Position numbers and translations under genes: made by a program
Part shown: piece by piece, positions 15,662-24,602 of the stretch
Position numbering within the stretch: position 1 is the stretch's first letter
Layout: every line of letters begins with the position of its first letter
Assembly (NCBI RefSeq): GCF_020026915.1
Contig: NZ_JAINUY010000004.1
Span: forward strand, 124,001-188,000
Origin: Flavobacterium potami
GTDB lineage: Bacteria; Bacteroidota; Bacteroidia; Flavobacteriales; Flavobacteriaceae
DNA: 64,000 nt
Reading direction: 5' to 3'
Notes under the pieces: model-generated
What the model saw: only the letters and a program-made list of their open reading frames with translations
Told to the model about the DNA's origin: nothing
The model's database searches: none

Positions 15662-18052
15662 ATGAGAAAAAACCAAACCTCAATTCTAGCCATAACCTGC
15701 GTTTTAGCTTTACTTGGCATAATATACGCCACGATGATGCCGCAAGGAATCTCTAAAGATGATGAAGCGCTCGCAGAATTTTCGACGGAAAGAGCCTTAA
15801 ACCAAGTTGAGATTATTGCACAGAAACCGCATTACGTCGGATCAACCAATCATGAATTGGTTGCTAATTATCTTAAACTAGAACTAAACAGGATTGGTTT
15901 AGAAACAAGCGTTCAAGAAGGTTTTACTCTAAATGATAAAGGTCTTTTAGTAAAGTCAAAAAATATTTTGGCTCGCATTAAAGGAACAAACAATACCAAA
16001 GCACTTTTACTACTTTCACATTATGACAGTGCGCCCCATTCTTTTTCAAAAGGAGCGAGCGATGACGCTTCGGGAGTTGCCACTATTTTAGAAGGTGTTC
16101 GTGCTTTTCTTTACTCCAAACATCCTCAAAAAAATGATATTATTATCTTATTTTCTGATGCTGAAGAATTAGGTCTAAACGGAGCCGCTTTATTCGTAAA
16201 CAAACATCCGTGGGCAAAAGATGTAGGTTTGGTTTTGAACTTTGAAGCTCGAGGGACTTCTGGACCAAGTTATATGCTGATGGAAACCAATAAAGGAAAT
16301 GAAGCGATGGTAAGAGAATTTTCTAACGCCAAAACTACTTATCCGGTTTCAAACTCATTGATGTACAGCATTTACAAAATGCTTCCAAATGATACTGATT
16401 TAACTGTTTTTAGAGAACAAGGAAATATTCAAGGCTTCAATTTTGCTTTTATCGACGGACATTTTAATTATCATACACAACAAGATGATGTTCAGCATTT
16501 GAACAAAACAACTTTAGCTCATCAAGGAACTTATTTAATGCCTTTATTGAGATACCTAACCAACATTGATTTAACAAAAACAGAATCTACCGAAGACAAT
16601 GTTTATTTCAGCGCTCCATTTTCATTCATCAGTTATCCTTTTTCTTGGGTAATGCCAATGACTTTGATTGCCTTTGGATTATTGGTTTTATTTTTATTTG
16701 TTGGAAAAGCAAAAAAAATCATTTCATTTAGAGATATTTTTAAGGGGTTTGTGCCACTTTTAGGTTCTATAATCATCTCCGGATTAGTAACTTTTTTAGG
16801 ATGGAAACTTATTCTTGAAATTTATCCGCAATATTCTGATCTCTTAAACGGATTTACTTATAATGGTCACGCGTACATTGGCGCTTTTGTAACTTTGAGT
16901 ATCGCAATCTGTTTTGCTTTTTACCATCATTTTTCTGAAGCAAAAATTACGATGAACCATTTTGTTGCGCCTTTGCTACTTTGGATTGTCATCAATGCTT
17001 ACTTAGCCAATAGTTTAACGGGTGCAGGTTTCTTGATTATTCCGGTCTATTTCGGCATATTATTGTTCGGAATATTTGTCTTTACCCAGCATTATAGCTT
17101 AGGAATGAACTTAATCTTCAGCATTCCTGCTTTGGCAATCATTGCTCCTTTTATTGTAATGTTCCCTGTTGGTTTAGGACTTAAAATTTTGTTTGGAAGT
17201 GCCATTCTAACCGTTCTACTCTTCGGATTATTGTTGCCAATTTTTGGCGCATTCGCCAGAAAAGGCGCTTGGATAGTGGTTTTCTTTTTGGCTTCAATTT
17301 CATTTTTCGTATACGCAGGTTATAATTCTGGTTACGAATACGGAAAAGCAAAATCGAACAGTTTGTTGTATGTTTTAAACGCCGACAATAATTCTGCTTC
17401 TTGGACCACTTACGACACCAATTTAGACGAATGGACAAAATCTTATTTGGGTGAGAAAAATCAAAAAGCGGTTGGCTTAAATACGCTTCCGCTTGCGAGC
17501 AAATACAATACAACATTTACTTACAGCGCTATCGCTCCAGTTGTCGAGGTTCCGAGACCAACAATTGAATTTTTAAGAGACAGTGTTATTGGAAATAATA
17601 GATATTTGAAAATCAAGATTACTCCAAACAGAAAAGTAAATCGTTATGATATTTATGCCAATCCGAAAATGACGTTTTATAACTTTAAAGCAAATGGAGT
17701 TGCAACTTCAGGAGAAAAAGGAAACCGTTTACAAAGGGAAGACAGCAAAATTTTATGCTATTATGTTGTGGGGAATGAACCACTTGTAATGGAATTCTAC
17801 ATTCAGAAATCATCTCTTTTTGATATGGATTTAATGGAAAGCTCTTTTGATTTGATGAGCAATCCGTTGTTAAACGTTAAACCAAGAAGCAATTGGATGA
17901 TGCCAACACCTTTTGTTCTTAATGATGCCGTTTTACTGCATCAAAAAATAAAAAGATATACTGCTCCTGTAAAAACCATTGAACCAGTTGTTGTAAAAGA
18001 TAGTTTGGCTGTTTCTAAAGACAGTATAATACCCGTTGCGAAACCTGAATAG
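15662..18052 (+). CDS. Membrane-anchored M28-family metallopeptidase
   Basis: Zinc exopeptidase of the aminopeptidase type, with its catalytic domain outside the membrane. Residues 7-25 are a signal anchor. The M28 domain covers about 40-310, with ligands in LLSHYDSAPHSFSKGASDD (His and Asp), FSDAEELGLNGA (catalytic and ligand Glu) and FIDGHFNYHTQQDD (His). About eight hydrophobic helices follow (about 330-560), then a C-terminal soluble beta domain (about 570-796). This layout resembles the ER aminopeptidase/Fxna-like M28 family. It follows the zinc-ribbon gene by 16 bases. Confidence 0.9.
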   Translation: MRKNQTSILAITCVLALLGIIYATMMPQGISKDDEALAEFSTERALNQVEIIAQKPHYVGSTNHELVANYLKLELNRIGLETSVQEGFTLNDKGLLVKSKNILARIKGTNNTKALLLLSHYDSAPHSFSKGASDDASGVATILEGVRAFLYSKHPQKNDIIILFSDAEELGLNGAALFVNKHPWAKDVGLVLNFEARGTSGPSYMLMETNKGNEAMVREFSNAKTTYPVSNSLMYSIYKMLPNDTDLTVFREQGNIQGFNFAFIDGHFNYHTQQDDVQHLNKTTLAHQGTYLMPLLRYLTNIDLTKTESTEDNVYFSAPFSFISYPFSWVMPMTLIAFGLLVLFLFVGKAKKIISFRDIFKGFVPLLGSIIISGLVTFLGWKLILEIYPQYSDLLNGFTYNGHAYIGAFVTLSIAICFAFYHHFSEAKITMNHFVAPLLLWIVINAYLANSLTGAGFLIIPVYFGILLFGIFVFTQHYSLGMNLIFSIPALAIIAPFIVMFPVGLGLKILFGSAILTVLLFGLLLPIFGAFARKGAWIVVFFLASISFFVYAGYNSGYEYGKAKSNSLLYVLNADNNSASWTTYDTNLDEWTKSYLGEKNQKAVGLNTLPLASKYNTTFTYSAIAPVVEVPRPTIEFLRDSVIGNNRYLKIKITPNRKVNRYDIYANPKMTFYNFKANGVATSGEKGNRLQREDSKILCYYVVGNEPLVMEFYIQKSSLFDMDLMESSFDLMSNPLLNVKPRSNWMMPTPFVLNDAVLLHQKIKRYTAPVKTIEPVVVKDSLAVSKDSIIPVAKPE

Positions 18053-18084
18053 ATATTCTGCTAACCCTTACATTCGACCATAAA

Positions 18085-18954
18085 ATGAAAAAAAATTACC
18101 TTCTTTTTTTAGTTTTTACGAGTTTCTCTGCGATGCATTCTCAAACTATTGAAGAGAAAATTGCTTCAAAAGCATGTGAATGTCTTCAGAAAAAAACGAA
18201 TATTACAAGAGATATTTATATAGAATGTCTAACCAGTAATATGGGCGAATTGGTTTTGACAGATAAAGATCCGAAGATTCGGGAATCAATTAATACTGTT
18301 GACGGAATTCAAAATATGATTCTGAGAGCCGAATCTTTAGTTGCTAAGAAATGTCCTGATTTGGTACCGCCTGTAGTGGAAAATAAAGAAGATATTTTTT
18401 ATGGTAAGTCCAAAAATAAGAATGCGCAAAATTCTTATACAATCGGGCAGGATTTCATGAACCAAGAAAACTATAAGATGGCCGTTGAAAGTTTTCAGTT
18501 AGCCATTAAAGAAGATCCTACTTTTGTTTTGGCACTAGATGACATGGCCGTTTCTTACAGACAATTAAATGACTATGAAAATGCCATAAAATATTATAAA
18601 AAATCTCTAGAAATCTATCCTGAAGGTAGTTTTGCTTTAATGAATATTGGCGTTGTTTATACTTTTAAATCAGATTACAAGACCGCTCTTTCGTATTATG
18701 AAAAATTAATACAATATCATCCTGATAATGCCGAAGGATATTTTGGAGCTGGAAAAAGTTATTTCTTACTCAAAGACGATGAAAAAGCATTGGATAACAT
18801 TTGTATAGCACATATCATTTATACTAATGAAAAGTCAGATTATGTTAAAGATTCTGAAAAACTTTTAGCGGGAATCTACCAAAAAATGAAATCGGAAAAC
18901 AAAGAAGAAGTATTCAAAAAAATTGCCGCAAAAAACAATATTAAAATAGATTAA
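18085..18954 (+). CDS. Secreted TPR-repeat protein
   Basis: Signal peptide at residues 1-19 ending MHSQ. Residues about 20-95 form a small domain with three Cys (KACECL, YIECL, KKCPDL). From about residue 118 come at least three tetratricopeptide repeats (NYKMAVESFQLAIKEDPT, DYENAIKYYKKSLEIYPE, DYKTALSYYEKLIQYHPD). A protein-protein scaffold in the periplasm is likely. It begins 32 bases after the M28 peptidase gene. Partner unknown. Confidence 0.85.
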   Translation: MKKNYLLFLVFTSFSAMHSQTIEEKIASKACECLQKKTNITRDIYIECLTSNMGELVLTDKDPKIRESINTVDGIQNMILRAESLVAKKCPDLVPPVVENKEDIFYGKSKNKNAQNSYTIGQDFMNQENYKMAVESFQLAIKEDPTFVLALDDMAVSYRQLNDYENAIKYYKKSLEIYPEGSFALMNIGVVYTFKSDYKTALSYYEKLIQYHPDNAEGYFGAGKSYFLLKDDEKALDNICIAHIIYTNEKSDYVKDSEKLLAGIYQKMKSENKEEVFKKIAAKNNIKID

Positions 18955-19063
18955 AAAGACAACAGGTATTTCTATAAACATCCAGGAGATCTTAAAAAAA
19001 GTAATTCTTCAGACATAAAAAACAGCCGTAGAGTCTTAAAGGCAATAATCATTTGCAACTTTG

Positions 19064-19071
19064 TACCTTTG
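19064..19071 (+). promoter_or_regulatory. -7 element of the epimerase gene
   Basis: TACCTTTG (TAnnTTTG) lies 19 bases before ATG 19091. The surrounding TTTGCAACTTTGTACCTTTG is typical of strong Flavobacterium start regions; the -33 box is unclear. Confidence 0.5.
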
Positions 19072-19090
19072 CGTCTCTGAACTTCGCAAA

Positions 19091-19906
19091 ATGACAAAAA
19101 TAAGCATACTCGGCTGTGGTTGGCTAGGCCTTCCTTTGGCAAAAAACTTAATTCTCAAAGGAAATGCTGTAAATGGCTCAACTACATCTGAAAACAAACT
19201 CTCTATTTTAAAAGATGCCGGAATAAATCCGTTTTTAGTAACGCTTGAAAGCGAAGGTGTTTCTGAAAGCATTCAAAATTTTTTGAACGAAAGCGAAATC
19301 TTAATTATTGATATTCCACCAAAATTACGAGTAGATAATCCTGACTCTGACAAGAAAGTTTTTGTAGAAAAAATCAAAAATCTGATTCCATTTATAGAAA
19401 AATCAACTGTTACAAAAGTTCTTTTTGTAAGTTCAACTTCTGTTTATGGTGATAATAATGATTTTATCACAGAAGAAACTATTCCAAACCCAGAAACAGA
19501 AAGCGGCAAGCAATTGCTTTTGACCGAAAAAATCCTTCAAGGAAATCAAAACTTCGAAACCACAATTTTACGTTTCGGCGGATTAATTGGCGAAGATCGT
19601 CATCCTGTGAAGTTCCTGGCTGGAAAGGAAAACTTAGAAAATCCAGATGCTCCCATCAATTTAATTCATCTAAATGACTGTATTGCTATTGTTGAAAAAA
19701 TCATCAATGAGTCCAAATGGAATGAAGTTTTTAACGCCGTTGCGCCTTTTCATCCAACAAGAGAGGAATATTATACACAAAAAGCCATCGAAATAAATTT
19801 GGCAACTCCAAAATTCAGTTCAGAAAAAACGAATATCAAAAAGATAATTTCCAGCGAAAAAATTGAAAGCATTTTACAATTTTCTTTTAATTTAGAAAAC
19901 TATTAG
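19091..19906 (+). CDS. NAD(P)-dependent epimerase/dehydratase-like protein (YeeZ type)
   Basis: Extended short-chain dehydrogenase fold, 271 aa. The N-terminus TKISILGCGWLGLPLAKNLI is the nucleotide-binding GxGxxG loop. SSTSVYGDNNDF carries the Tyr of the active-site region, and RFGGLIGEDRHP matches NAD-epimerase homologues such as YeeZ. ATG 19091 is chosen because the longer TTG frame runs through the promoter. Substrate probably a nucleotide sugar or similar (inference). Monocistronic. Confidence 0.8.
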   Translation: MTKISILGCGWLGLPLAKNLILKGNAVNGSTTSENKLSILKDAGINPFLVTLESEGVSESIQNFLNESEILIIDIPPKLRVDNPDSDKKVFVEKIKNLIPFIEKSTVTKVLFVSSTSVYGDNNDFITEETIPNPETESGKQLLLTEKILQGNQNFETTILRFGGLIGEDRHPVKFLAGKENLENPDAPINLIHLNDCIAIVEKIINESKWNEVFNAVAPFHPTREEYYTQKAIEINLATPKFSSEKTNIKKIISSEKIESILQFSFNLENY

Positions 19907-19920
19907 ATTTATATGTTAGG

Positions 19921-19972
19921 CTGAGCGAAGTCGAAGCCATTACAAATTTAATAAGACTTCGACTTCGCTCAG
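19921..19972. repeat. Inverted repeat, CTGAGCGAAGTCGAAG family
   Basis: Arms CTGAGCGAAGTCGAAG (19921-19936) and CTTCGACTTCGCTCAG (19957-19972) are perfect reverse complements around 20 bases. A second member with CTGAGCGGAGTCGAAG arms lies at 48253-48305, and both are followed by a TGACA word. Confidence 0.85.
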
Positions 19973-20001
19973 GTTGACACTCGTTTAAGAACAGGAAATA
20001 A

Positions 20002-20039
20002 GTTTTAAATGAACTTATATCACTTATCTGGTTCAAAAA
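20002..20039 (+). repeat. ACTTATATGGTTTAA-family repeat, degenerate copy
   Basis: AGTTTTAAATGAACTTATAT followed by CACTTATCTGGTTCAAAAA. The same block, better kept, lies at 21631-21670 and as an inverted pair at 50801-50872. It is followed by a degenerate GCGAACTTTGCGTAAACC word of the family at 56941. Confidence 0.75.
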
Positions 20040-20086
20040 TATTTGCGAACTTTGCGTAAACCTTAACGCCTTTTCGGTTAAAAATT

Positions 20087-20563
20087 ATGGAAACAGTTTT
20101 CATCAACTCGCCTCTCGGAATCACCAAAATTATTGGAGATGAGAATGGTATTTCGGTAATTTCTGTTTCTGATGTAGGTACAAATGATGTTTCGGAAACC
20201 ATTCCAGAAGTTTTACAAGATGCCGTTTCGCAGTTAAATGAGTATTTTGAAGGCAAAAGGACCGATTTTGATCTGAAATTAAATCCAAAAGGAACCGAAT
20301 TTCAACAAAAAGTTTGGAAAGCATTATTGGAAATTCCATACGGAAAAACGGTAAGTTATACGGATCAAACTAAGAAATTGGGAGATGTAAAAGCAATTCG
20401 CGCCGTAGCATCTGCAAATGGTAAAAATCCGCTTTGGATTGTAGTTCCCTGCCACCGCGTTATCGGAACAAACGGATCTTTAACTGGATATGCCGGCGGA
20501 TTGTCTCGCAAAAAATGGCTTTTGGAACATGAATCGCCATCTCAACAACAAAGTTTGTTTTAA
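20087..20563 (+). CDS. ogt: Methylated-DNA--protein-cysteine methyltransferase
   Basis: Suicide repair of O6-alkylguanine in DNA. 158 aa. The C-terminal domain has FQQKVWKALLEIPYGKTVSY, then the active-site PCHRV with Cys122, and the GYAGGLSRKKWLLEHE end. The N-terminal domain is short, as in Ogt/MGMT, with no Ada regulatory part. The next small gene begins 14 bases after the stop. Upstream repeats leave 40-odd bases for a promoter. Confidence 0.93.
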   Translation: METVFINSPLGITKIIGDENGISVISVSDVGTNDVSETIPEVLQDAVSQLNEYFEGKRTDFDLKLNPKGTEFQQKVWKALLEIPYGKTVSYTDQTKKLGDVKAIRAVASANGKNPLWIVVPCHRVIGTNGSLTGYAGGLSRKKWLLEHESPSQQQSLF

Positions 20564-20576
20564 TGTTTATTAGATT

Positions 20577-20801
20577 ATGGCTAAAATAATTTTAGAAAGT
20601 TGGAGAGAGGGTATAAAAGGAGTTTCGTTTGTAAAAATGCAAAATGAAATCTTAAGAATAGGTTTGAAAGAAAGCAAAGCTAATTTTGATAGTCTTTTAG
20701 AAAATATTCCAATAACTCTCGAAATTGAAGATGAAAATTTAGCTCAATATTTTTTTAAAGAAGCAGTAAGACTTGGAGTCAATTGTCAATTTATAAAATA
20801 A
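20577..20801 (+). CDS. Small conserved-looking protein of unknown function
   Basis: 74 aa starting at ATG 20577, fourteen bases after ogt and probably in its operon. Sequence is soluble with an alternating beta-alpha pattern (SWREGIKGVSFVKMQNEIL, then ITLEIEDENLAQYFFKEAVR, LGVNCQF). The LKESKANFDSLLENIPITLE stretch vaguely recalls the L7/L12-ClpS type fold, but I do not recognise the family. Coding quality is good, with normal codon use and no competing frame. Confidence 0.7.
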   Translation: MAKIILESWREGIKGVSFVKMQNEILRIGLKESKANFDSLLENIPITLEIEDENLAQYFFKEAVRLGVNCQFIK

Positions 20802-20872
20802 AATCTTAAAAATAGTAAGAATTTTACGCATATTTGCAAAACTTAAATCTAATATCTAAGAAGTCTAAAAAT

Positions 20873-21586
20873 ATGATTGAAAAAATAAACCTCAATAACA
20901 TTTTATTTCTTGATATAGAAACCGTTCCAGAAGAAGAGAATTTCAATTCGCTTGACGCGGAAATGCAATCACTTTGGGATTTAAAAACACAATATCAACG
21001 AAAAGATGAGTTTTCTCCAGAAGAATTCTACGAACGCGCCGGAATTTGGGCTGAATTCGGAAAGATAATCTGTATTTCTGTTGGCTTTTTTACTATCAAA
21101 GGAGATATTAGAAATTTTAGAGTAACTTCATTTTTTGGCGAAGAAAAGAAAATCCTAAAAGATTTTTCGAATCTAATCAACAATCATTTCAATCAGCCGC
21201 AGCATTTAATGTGCGGACATAATTCAAAGGAATTCGATATTCCGTTTATTGCAAGAAGGATGATCATTAATCAAATACCCATTCCTGAAAAGCTGAATTT
21301 ATTTGGCAAAAAACCTTGGGAAATTCCGCATCTAGATACTTTAGAATTATGGAAATTTGGTGATTACAAGCATTTTACCTCTTTAAAATTGTTAACCAAG
21401 ATTCTCGGAGTTCCTTCTCCAAAAGGCGATATCGACGGAAGTCAGGTGGCACATGTTTTTTATGTAGAAAAAGACATTGACAGAATTGTAACGTATTGCG
21501 AAAAGGATACGATTGCCGTGGCGCAGATTTTTCTTCGTTTAAGAAGAGAAGATTTATTGATTGAGGAAGAAATTATTCATGTGTAA
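20873..21586 (+). CDS. Predicted 3'-5' exonuclease (PolB-like DnaQ fold)
   Basis: RNase-H-like exonuclease, 237 aa. Exo I is LFLDIETVPEE (metal-binding Asp and Glu), Exo II is MCGHNSKEFDIPFIARRMI, and Exo III is RIVTYCEKDTIAVAQIFLRL (YCxxD). These fit the predicted 3'-5' exonuclease family related to the PolB proofreading domain. The start is ATG 20873; the longer frame starts at TTG within the promoter area. It sits among DNA-repair genes (ogt upstream, AlkZ-like downstream), which suggests a repair role. Confidence 0.85.
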   Translation: MIEKINLNNILFLDIETVPEEENFNSLDAEMQSLWDLKTQYQRKDEFSPEEFYERAGIWAEFGKIICISVGFFTIKGDIRNFRVTSFFGEEKKILKDFSNLINNHFNQPQHLMCGHNSKEFDIPFIARRMIINQIPIPEKLNLFGKKPWEIPHLDTLELWKFGDYKHFTSLKLLTKILGVPSPKGDIDGSQVAHVFYVEKDIDRIVTYCEKDTIAVAQIFLRLRREDLLIEEEIIHV

Positions 21587-21592
21587 TTGAAG

Positions 21593-21670
21593 CGACAAAG
21601 CGACAAAGGGACAGAGAAACAAAGGCACAAAGTTTTAAATGAACTTATATAACTTATATGGTTTAAAAAA
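21593..21670 (+). repeat. Intergenic repeat words before the AlkZ-like gene
   Basis: First a run of GACAAAG/GACAGAG/CAAAGG words (21593-21630), as also found at 54583-54655. Then GTTTTAAATGAACTTATATA plus ACTTATATGGTTTAAAAAA (21632-21670), directly abutting the start codon at 21671, so the repeat forms the 5' leader. Confidence 0.75.
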
Positions 21671-22744
21671 ATGACACACGAGGAGATTTCACATTATCGT
21701 TTGGTTGCTCAAAAGCTTTACAAAACAAGTTTGTGTTCGCCACAGGAAGTAGTCAAACATTTTGGTGCCATGCAAGCTCAGGATTATGCAATGGCAAAAT
21801 GGGCAATTGGTTCTCGCTGCGATTCATCTGAAAAAGAGATTGAAGAAGCTATTAATTCAGGAAAAATTATTCGAACTCATATTTTGCGCCCAACCTGGCA
21901 TTTTGTTTCTCCAGACGATATTTTTTGGATGTTAGAACTTTCAGCTCCGCAAGTGAAACGTTTTACAGCTTCTGCAGCCAAAAATTTTGGTTATGATGAA
22001 AAAAAGCTAAATCAAACCAATAATTCAATTGAAAAACTATTAGCTGGAAATAATCATTTAACCCGAAATGAAATCATGCAGGCACTTGGAATTACAAAAA
22101 CCGGAAGCGATGATTATTTGAGTGCTGCGATTATGATGAACGCCGAATTGGATGGTTTGGTTTGCAATGGACAAATGAAAGGCAAACAAATTACTTACGC
22201 TTTGCTTGAAGAAAGAGTTCCGAAACCAAAAACTCAATTATCAAAAGAAGAGGCTTTAGCAAAACTCGCTCTCCGTTATTTTGAAAGTCATGGTCCTGCA
22301 ACTGTCTCTGATTTTTCGTGGTGGTCAGGATTTCCTGTTACCATCTGCAAGAAAACACTAAATGCAATAGAGTTGCAATTAAATCAAATTACCATTGATA
22401 ATCAGCAATATTGGTTTAAAAAAGGGCTTTTAGATCAAGATAACTTTCGCGAAAGCGTACTTTTTCTTCCTTCTTTTGATGAGATTTTAATTTCGTATAA
22501 AACGCGTGAAGCTTCTTTTAATACCGAACATCAATCTAAAGTTTTTACCAACAATGGTATTTTTAAACCCATCATTTTAGAAAACGGAAAAGTAATCGGA
22601 ATCTGGAAAAGGACTGTTAAAAAGGATCATGTTAAAATAGAAACGGAATTTTTTAAAGAAATTGAATCAAGCAAAAAACAGATTCTTTTTGAAGGAATTA
22701 AATCTTTTGAAACGTATTTGGGAACTAAAAGTGTCATTGAATAG
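21671..22744 (+). CDS. Winged-helix AlkZ-like protein (HTH_42/DUF1006)
   Basis: Member of the AlkZ/YcaQ DNA glycosylase-like family made of tandem winged helices, 357 aa. The catalytic-site motif is present as Gln35-Ala36-Gln37 (FGAMQAQDYAMAKWAIGSR), i.e. the QxQ type found in AlkZ, not the QxD type of YcaQ. RPTWHFVSPDDIFWMLEL and RYFESHGPATVSDFSWWSGF are further family blocks. Known members unhook interstrand crosslinks or remove bulky alkyl bases; that activity here is inference. The neighbours ogt and an exonuclease fit a repair role. Confidence 0.8.
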   Translation: MTHEEISHYRLVAQKLYKTSLCSPQEVVKHFGAMQAQDYAMAKWAIGSRCDSSEKEIEEAINSGKIIRTHILRPTWHFVSPDDIFWMLELSAPQVKRFTASAAKNFGYDEKKLNQTNNSIEKLLAGNNHLTRNEIMQALGITKTGSDDYLSAAIMMNAELDGLVCNGQMKGKQITYALLEERVPKPKTQLSKEEALAKLALRYFESHGPATVSDFSWWSGFPVTICKKTLNAIELQLNQITIDNQQYWFKKGLLDQDNFRESVLFLPSFDEILISYKTREASFNTEHQSKVFTNNGIFKPIILENGKVIGIWKRTVKKDHVKIETEFFKEIESSKKQILFEGIKSFETYLGTKSVIE

Positions 22745-22853
22745 ACTTTTTTTGATTTAAAAAATACCTTTCATATCCATTCTATCTTGTTTCGTTACTA
22801 AAATCTTTATGCTTATTATTGCTAAATAATTACATTTACAAAAAATTAGAATT

Positions 22854-24293
22854 ATGGTATTGAGCAGATTTTGGTTAACGATTTTTATTTCTTCTATTGT
22901 TTTTATTGTGTTCAGTCTGTTTACAGTCAATACGTATACCATTGATTCTGTTTTGAATGGAAAGAAAGACGATCCTATTTTAGTTTCAGAAAAATACATC
23001 GAAGAACTTCCTTCTTTCATCAAAGACAGCATAAAAAAGGCGCCAGATCAGACCATGATTGTCAATCGTGATACGCTAAATGCTGACTCGACTTACGTTT
23101 ACAAAAATAAAACAGTAAAAATTTATAGTGGACTACAAAAATCTGATGGTTTATTACCAACTTGTAAAAGCACTTTGGTAGATTTAATTCTGCCACTTAT
23201 TGCCTATCTGGCCTTTTTCTGCGGATTGATGGAACTTTTAATCGTTTCTGGAGCTTCTGGGAAATTAGCAAAAGGTTTAAGTCCAGTTTTTGTGAAGGTA
23301 TTTCCAAGTATTCCTAAAAATCACCCGTCTATTTCATATATGACATTGAATTTTGCTGCCAATTTCTTGGGATTAGATTCGGCTGCAACTCCATTTGGAT
23401 TAAAAGCCATGGAAAGTTTACAGGAAATAAATCCAGAAAAAGATAAAGCAAGTGATGCACAAATCATGTTTATGTGTCTTCATGCTTCTGGATTGACCTT
23501 AATTGCCACTTCAATTATCGGATATCGCGCAGCTGCAAACGCAAGTAATCCAGCTGATGTTATGTTGCCATGTATAATTACTTCCTTTATCGGAACTATT
23601 GCGGCGTTCTTAATTGTCGGAATCAAACAAAAAATCAATTTTAGAAGTGCTTCACTTGTAATTGGTTTGATGGTTCTAATTGCTGCAATAGTTGGTTTAC
23701 TGATGTATGTGAATCATTTGGATTTAATTGGAAAAAACTACTTCACCTCTAACCTTTCGGGATTAATTTTACTTTCAATTGTTGTTTTTACTTTGATTTT
23801 TGCATTCGTACATGAGAAAAAATTCAAAGAAGCAGATACTACTCCTTTTGACACTTTTGTTGTTGGAGCCAACAATGGAGTTAAAACCGGCGTAACCATT
23901 TTTCCTTATGTTTTAGGAATGTTAGTTGCTATTTCATTATTCAGAAACAGTGGTTTATTCGAAATTATTAGTGACGGAATCGGATTTGTATTTTCGAATT
24001 TGGGAGTAAGCAAAGAAATTACCAATGCTCTTCCTGTTGCAATGCTTCGTCCTTTTAGTTCTGCTGGTTCAAGAGGATTCTTAATTGACTCGATGAATAC
24101 TTTTGGAGCTGATTCTTTAACGGCAAGATTAAGCAGTATTTTTCAATGTAGTGCAGAGAGTACCTTCTACGTAATTGCCGTTTATTTTGGTTCTGTAAAT
24201 ATCAAAAATACGCGTTATGCTCTAGGCACTATGCTTTTGGTTGATTTAATCTGTGTTATTACAGCAATTTTTGTGGCGACCTGGTTTTTTTAA
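22854..24293 (+). CDS. SpmA-SpmB-like fusion (two Gate/nucleoside-recognition domains)
   Basis: Integral membrane protein, 479 aa, joining homologues of spore-maturation proteins A and B in one chain. The first Gate domain contains NFAANFLGLDSAATPFGLKA (about residues 165-185) and the second LPVAMLRPFSSAGSRGFLID (about 398-417), both hallmark loops. An exported loop of about 75 residues lies between the first helix and the rest (residues 25-100). Flavobacteria do not sporulate, so the role is not spore maturation; transport is likely but unknown. Monocistronic. Confidence 0.85.
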   Translation: MVLSRFWLTIFISSIVFIVFSLFTVNTYTIDSVLNGKKDDPILVSEKYIEELPSFIKDSIKKAPDQTMIVNRDTLNADSTYVYKNKTVKIYSGLQKSDGLLPTCKSTLVDLILPLIAYLAFFCGLMELLIVSGASGKLAKGLSPVFVKVFPSIPKNHPSISYMTLNFAANFLGLDSAATPFGLKAMESLQEINPEKDKASDAQIMFMCLHASGLTLIATSIIGYRAAANASNPADVMLPCIITSFIGTIAAFLIVGIKQKINFRSASLVIGLMVLIAAIVGLLMYVNHLDLIGKNYFTSNLSGLILLSIVVFTLIFAFVHEKKFKEADTTPFDTFVVGANNGVKTGVTIFPYVLGMLVAISLFRNSGLFEIISDGIGFVFSNLGVSKEITNALPVAMLRPFSSAGSRGFLIDSMNTFGADSLTARLSSIFQCSAESTFYVIAVYFGSVNIKNTRYALGTMLLVDLICVITAIFVATWFF

Positions 24294-24352
24294 AATTTGA
24301 TAAATCATTCATTATCAATATCAATACCCATTATCAATTATCAATAACCATA

Positions 24353-24522
24353 AACTGGACTGAAGTCCAGCCCTACAATATGGTTTGAGCCGCTGGCTCA
24401 TTCGCTGTTCTAAAGGAACAAGCAAATAGCGGATCTGAATATCCATAAGTGAAATGAGCCAACTGCTCATTTTTCTGTTCCAAAGGAACAACCCATATTA
24501 TAGGGCTGGACTTCAGTCCAGT
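24353..24522. repeat. REP/BIME-like multi-hairpin unit upstream of a RAYT gene
   Basis: Outer arms of 31 bases (24353-24383 and 24492-24522) are near-perfect reverse complements, each holding a hairpin (CTGGACTGAAGTCCAG at 24355-24370, CTGGACTTCAGTCCAG at 24506-24521). Inside are two more pairs: GAGCCGCTGGCTC with TGAGCCAACTGCTCA, and GTTCTAAAGGAAC with GTTCCAAAGGAAC. On the minus strand the left hairpin is preceded by GTAGGG, the GTAG foot typical of REPs. The remaining part of the 309-base gap holds only AT-rich TTATCAAT words (24300-24350). Confidence 0.85.
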
Positions 24523-24602
24523 TATTAGCATGAAATGGAATAATTATTTTTATAAGATATTTCGTATTTTTATCAAAAATAGTAATCGATAAAAAATACA
24601 CA

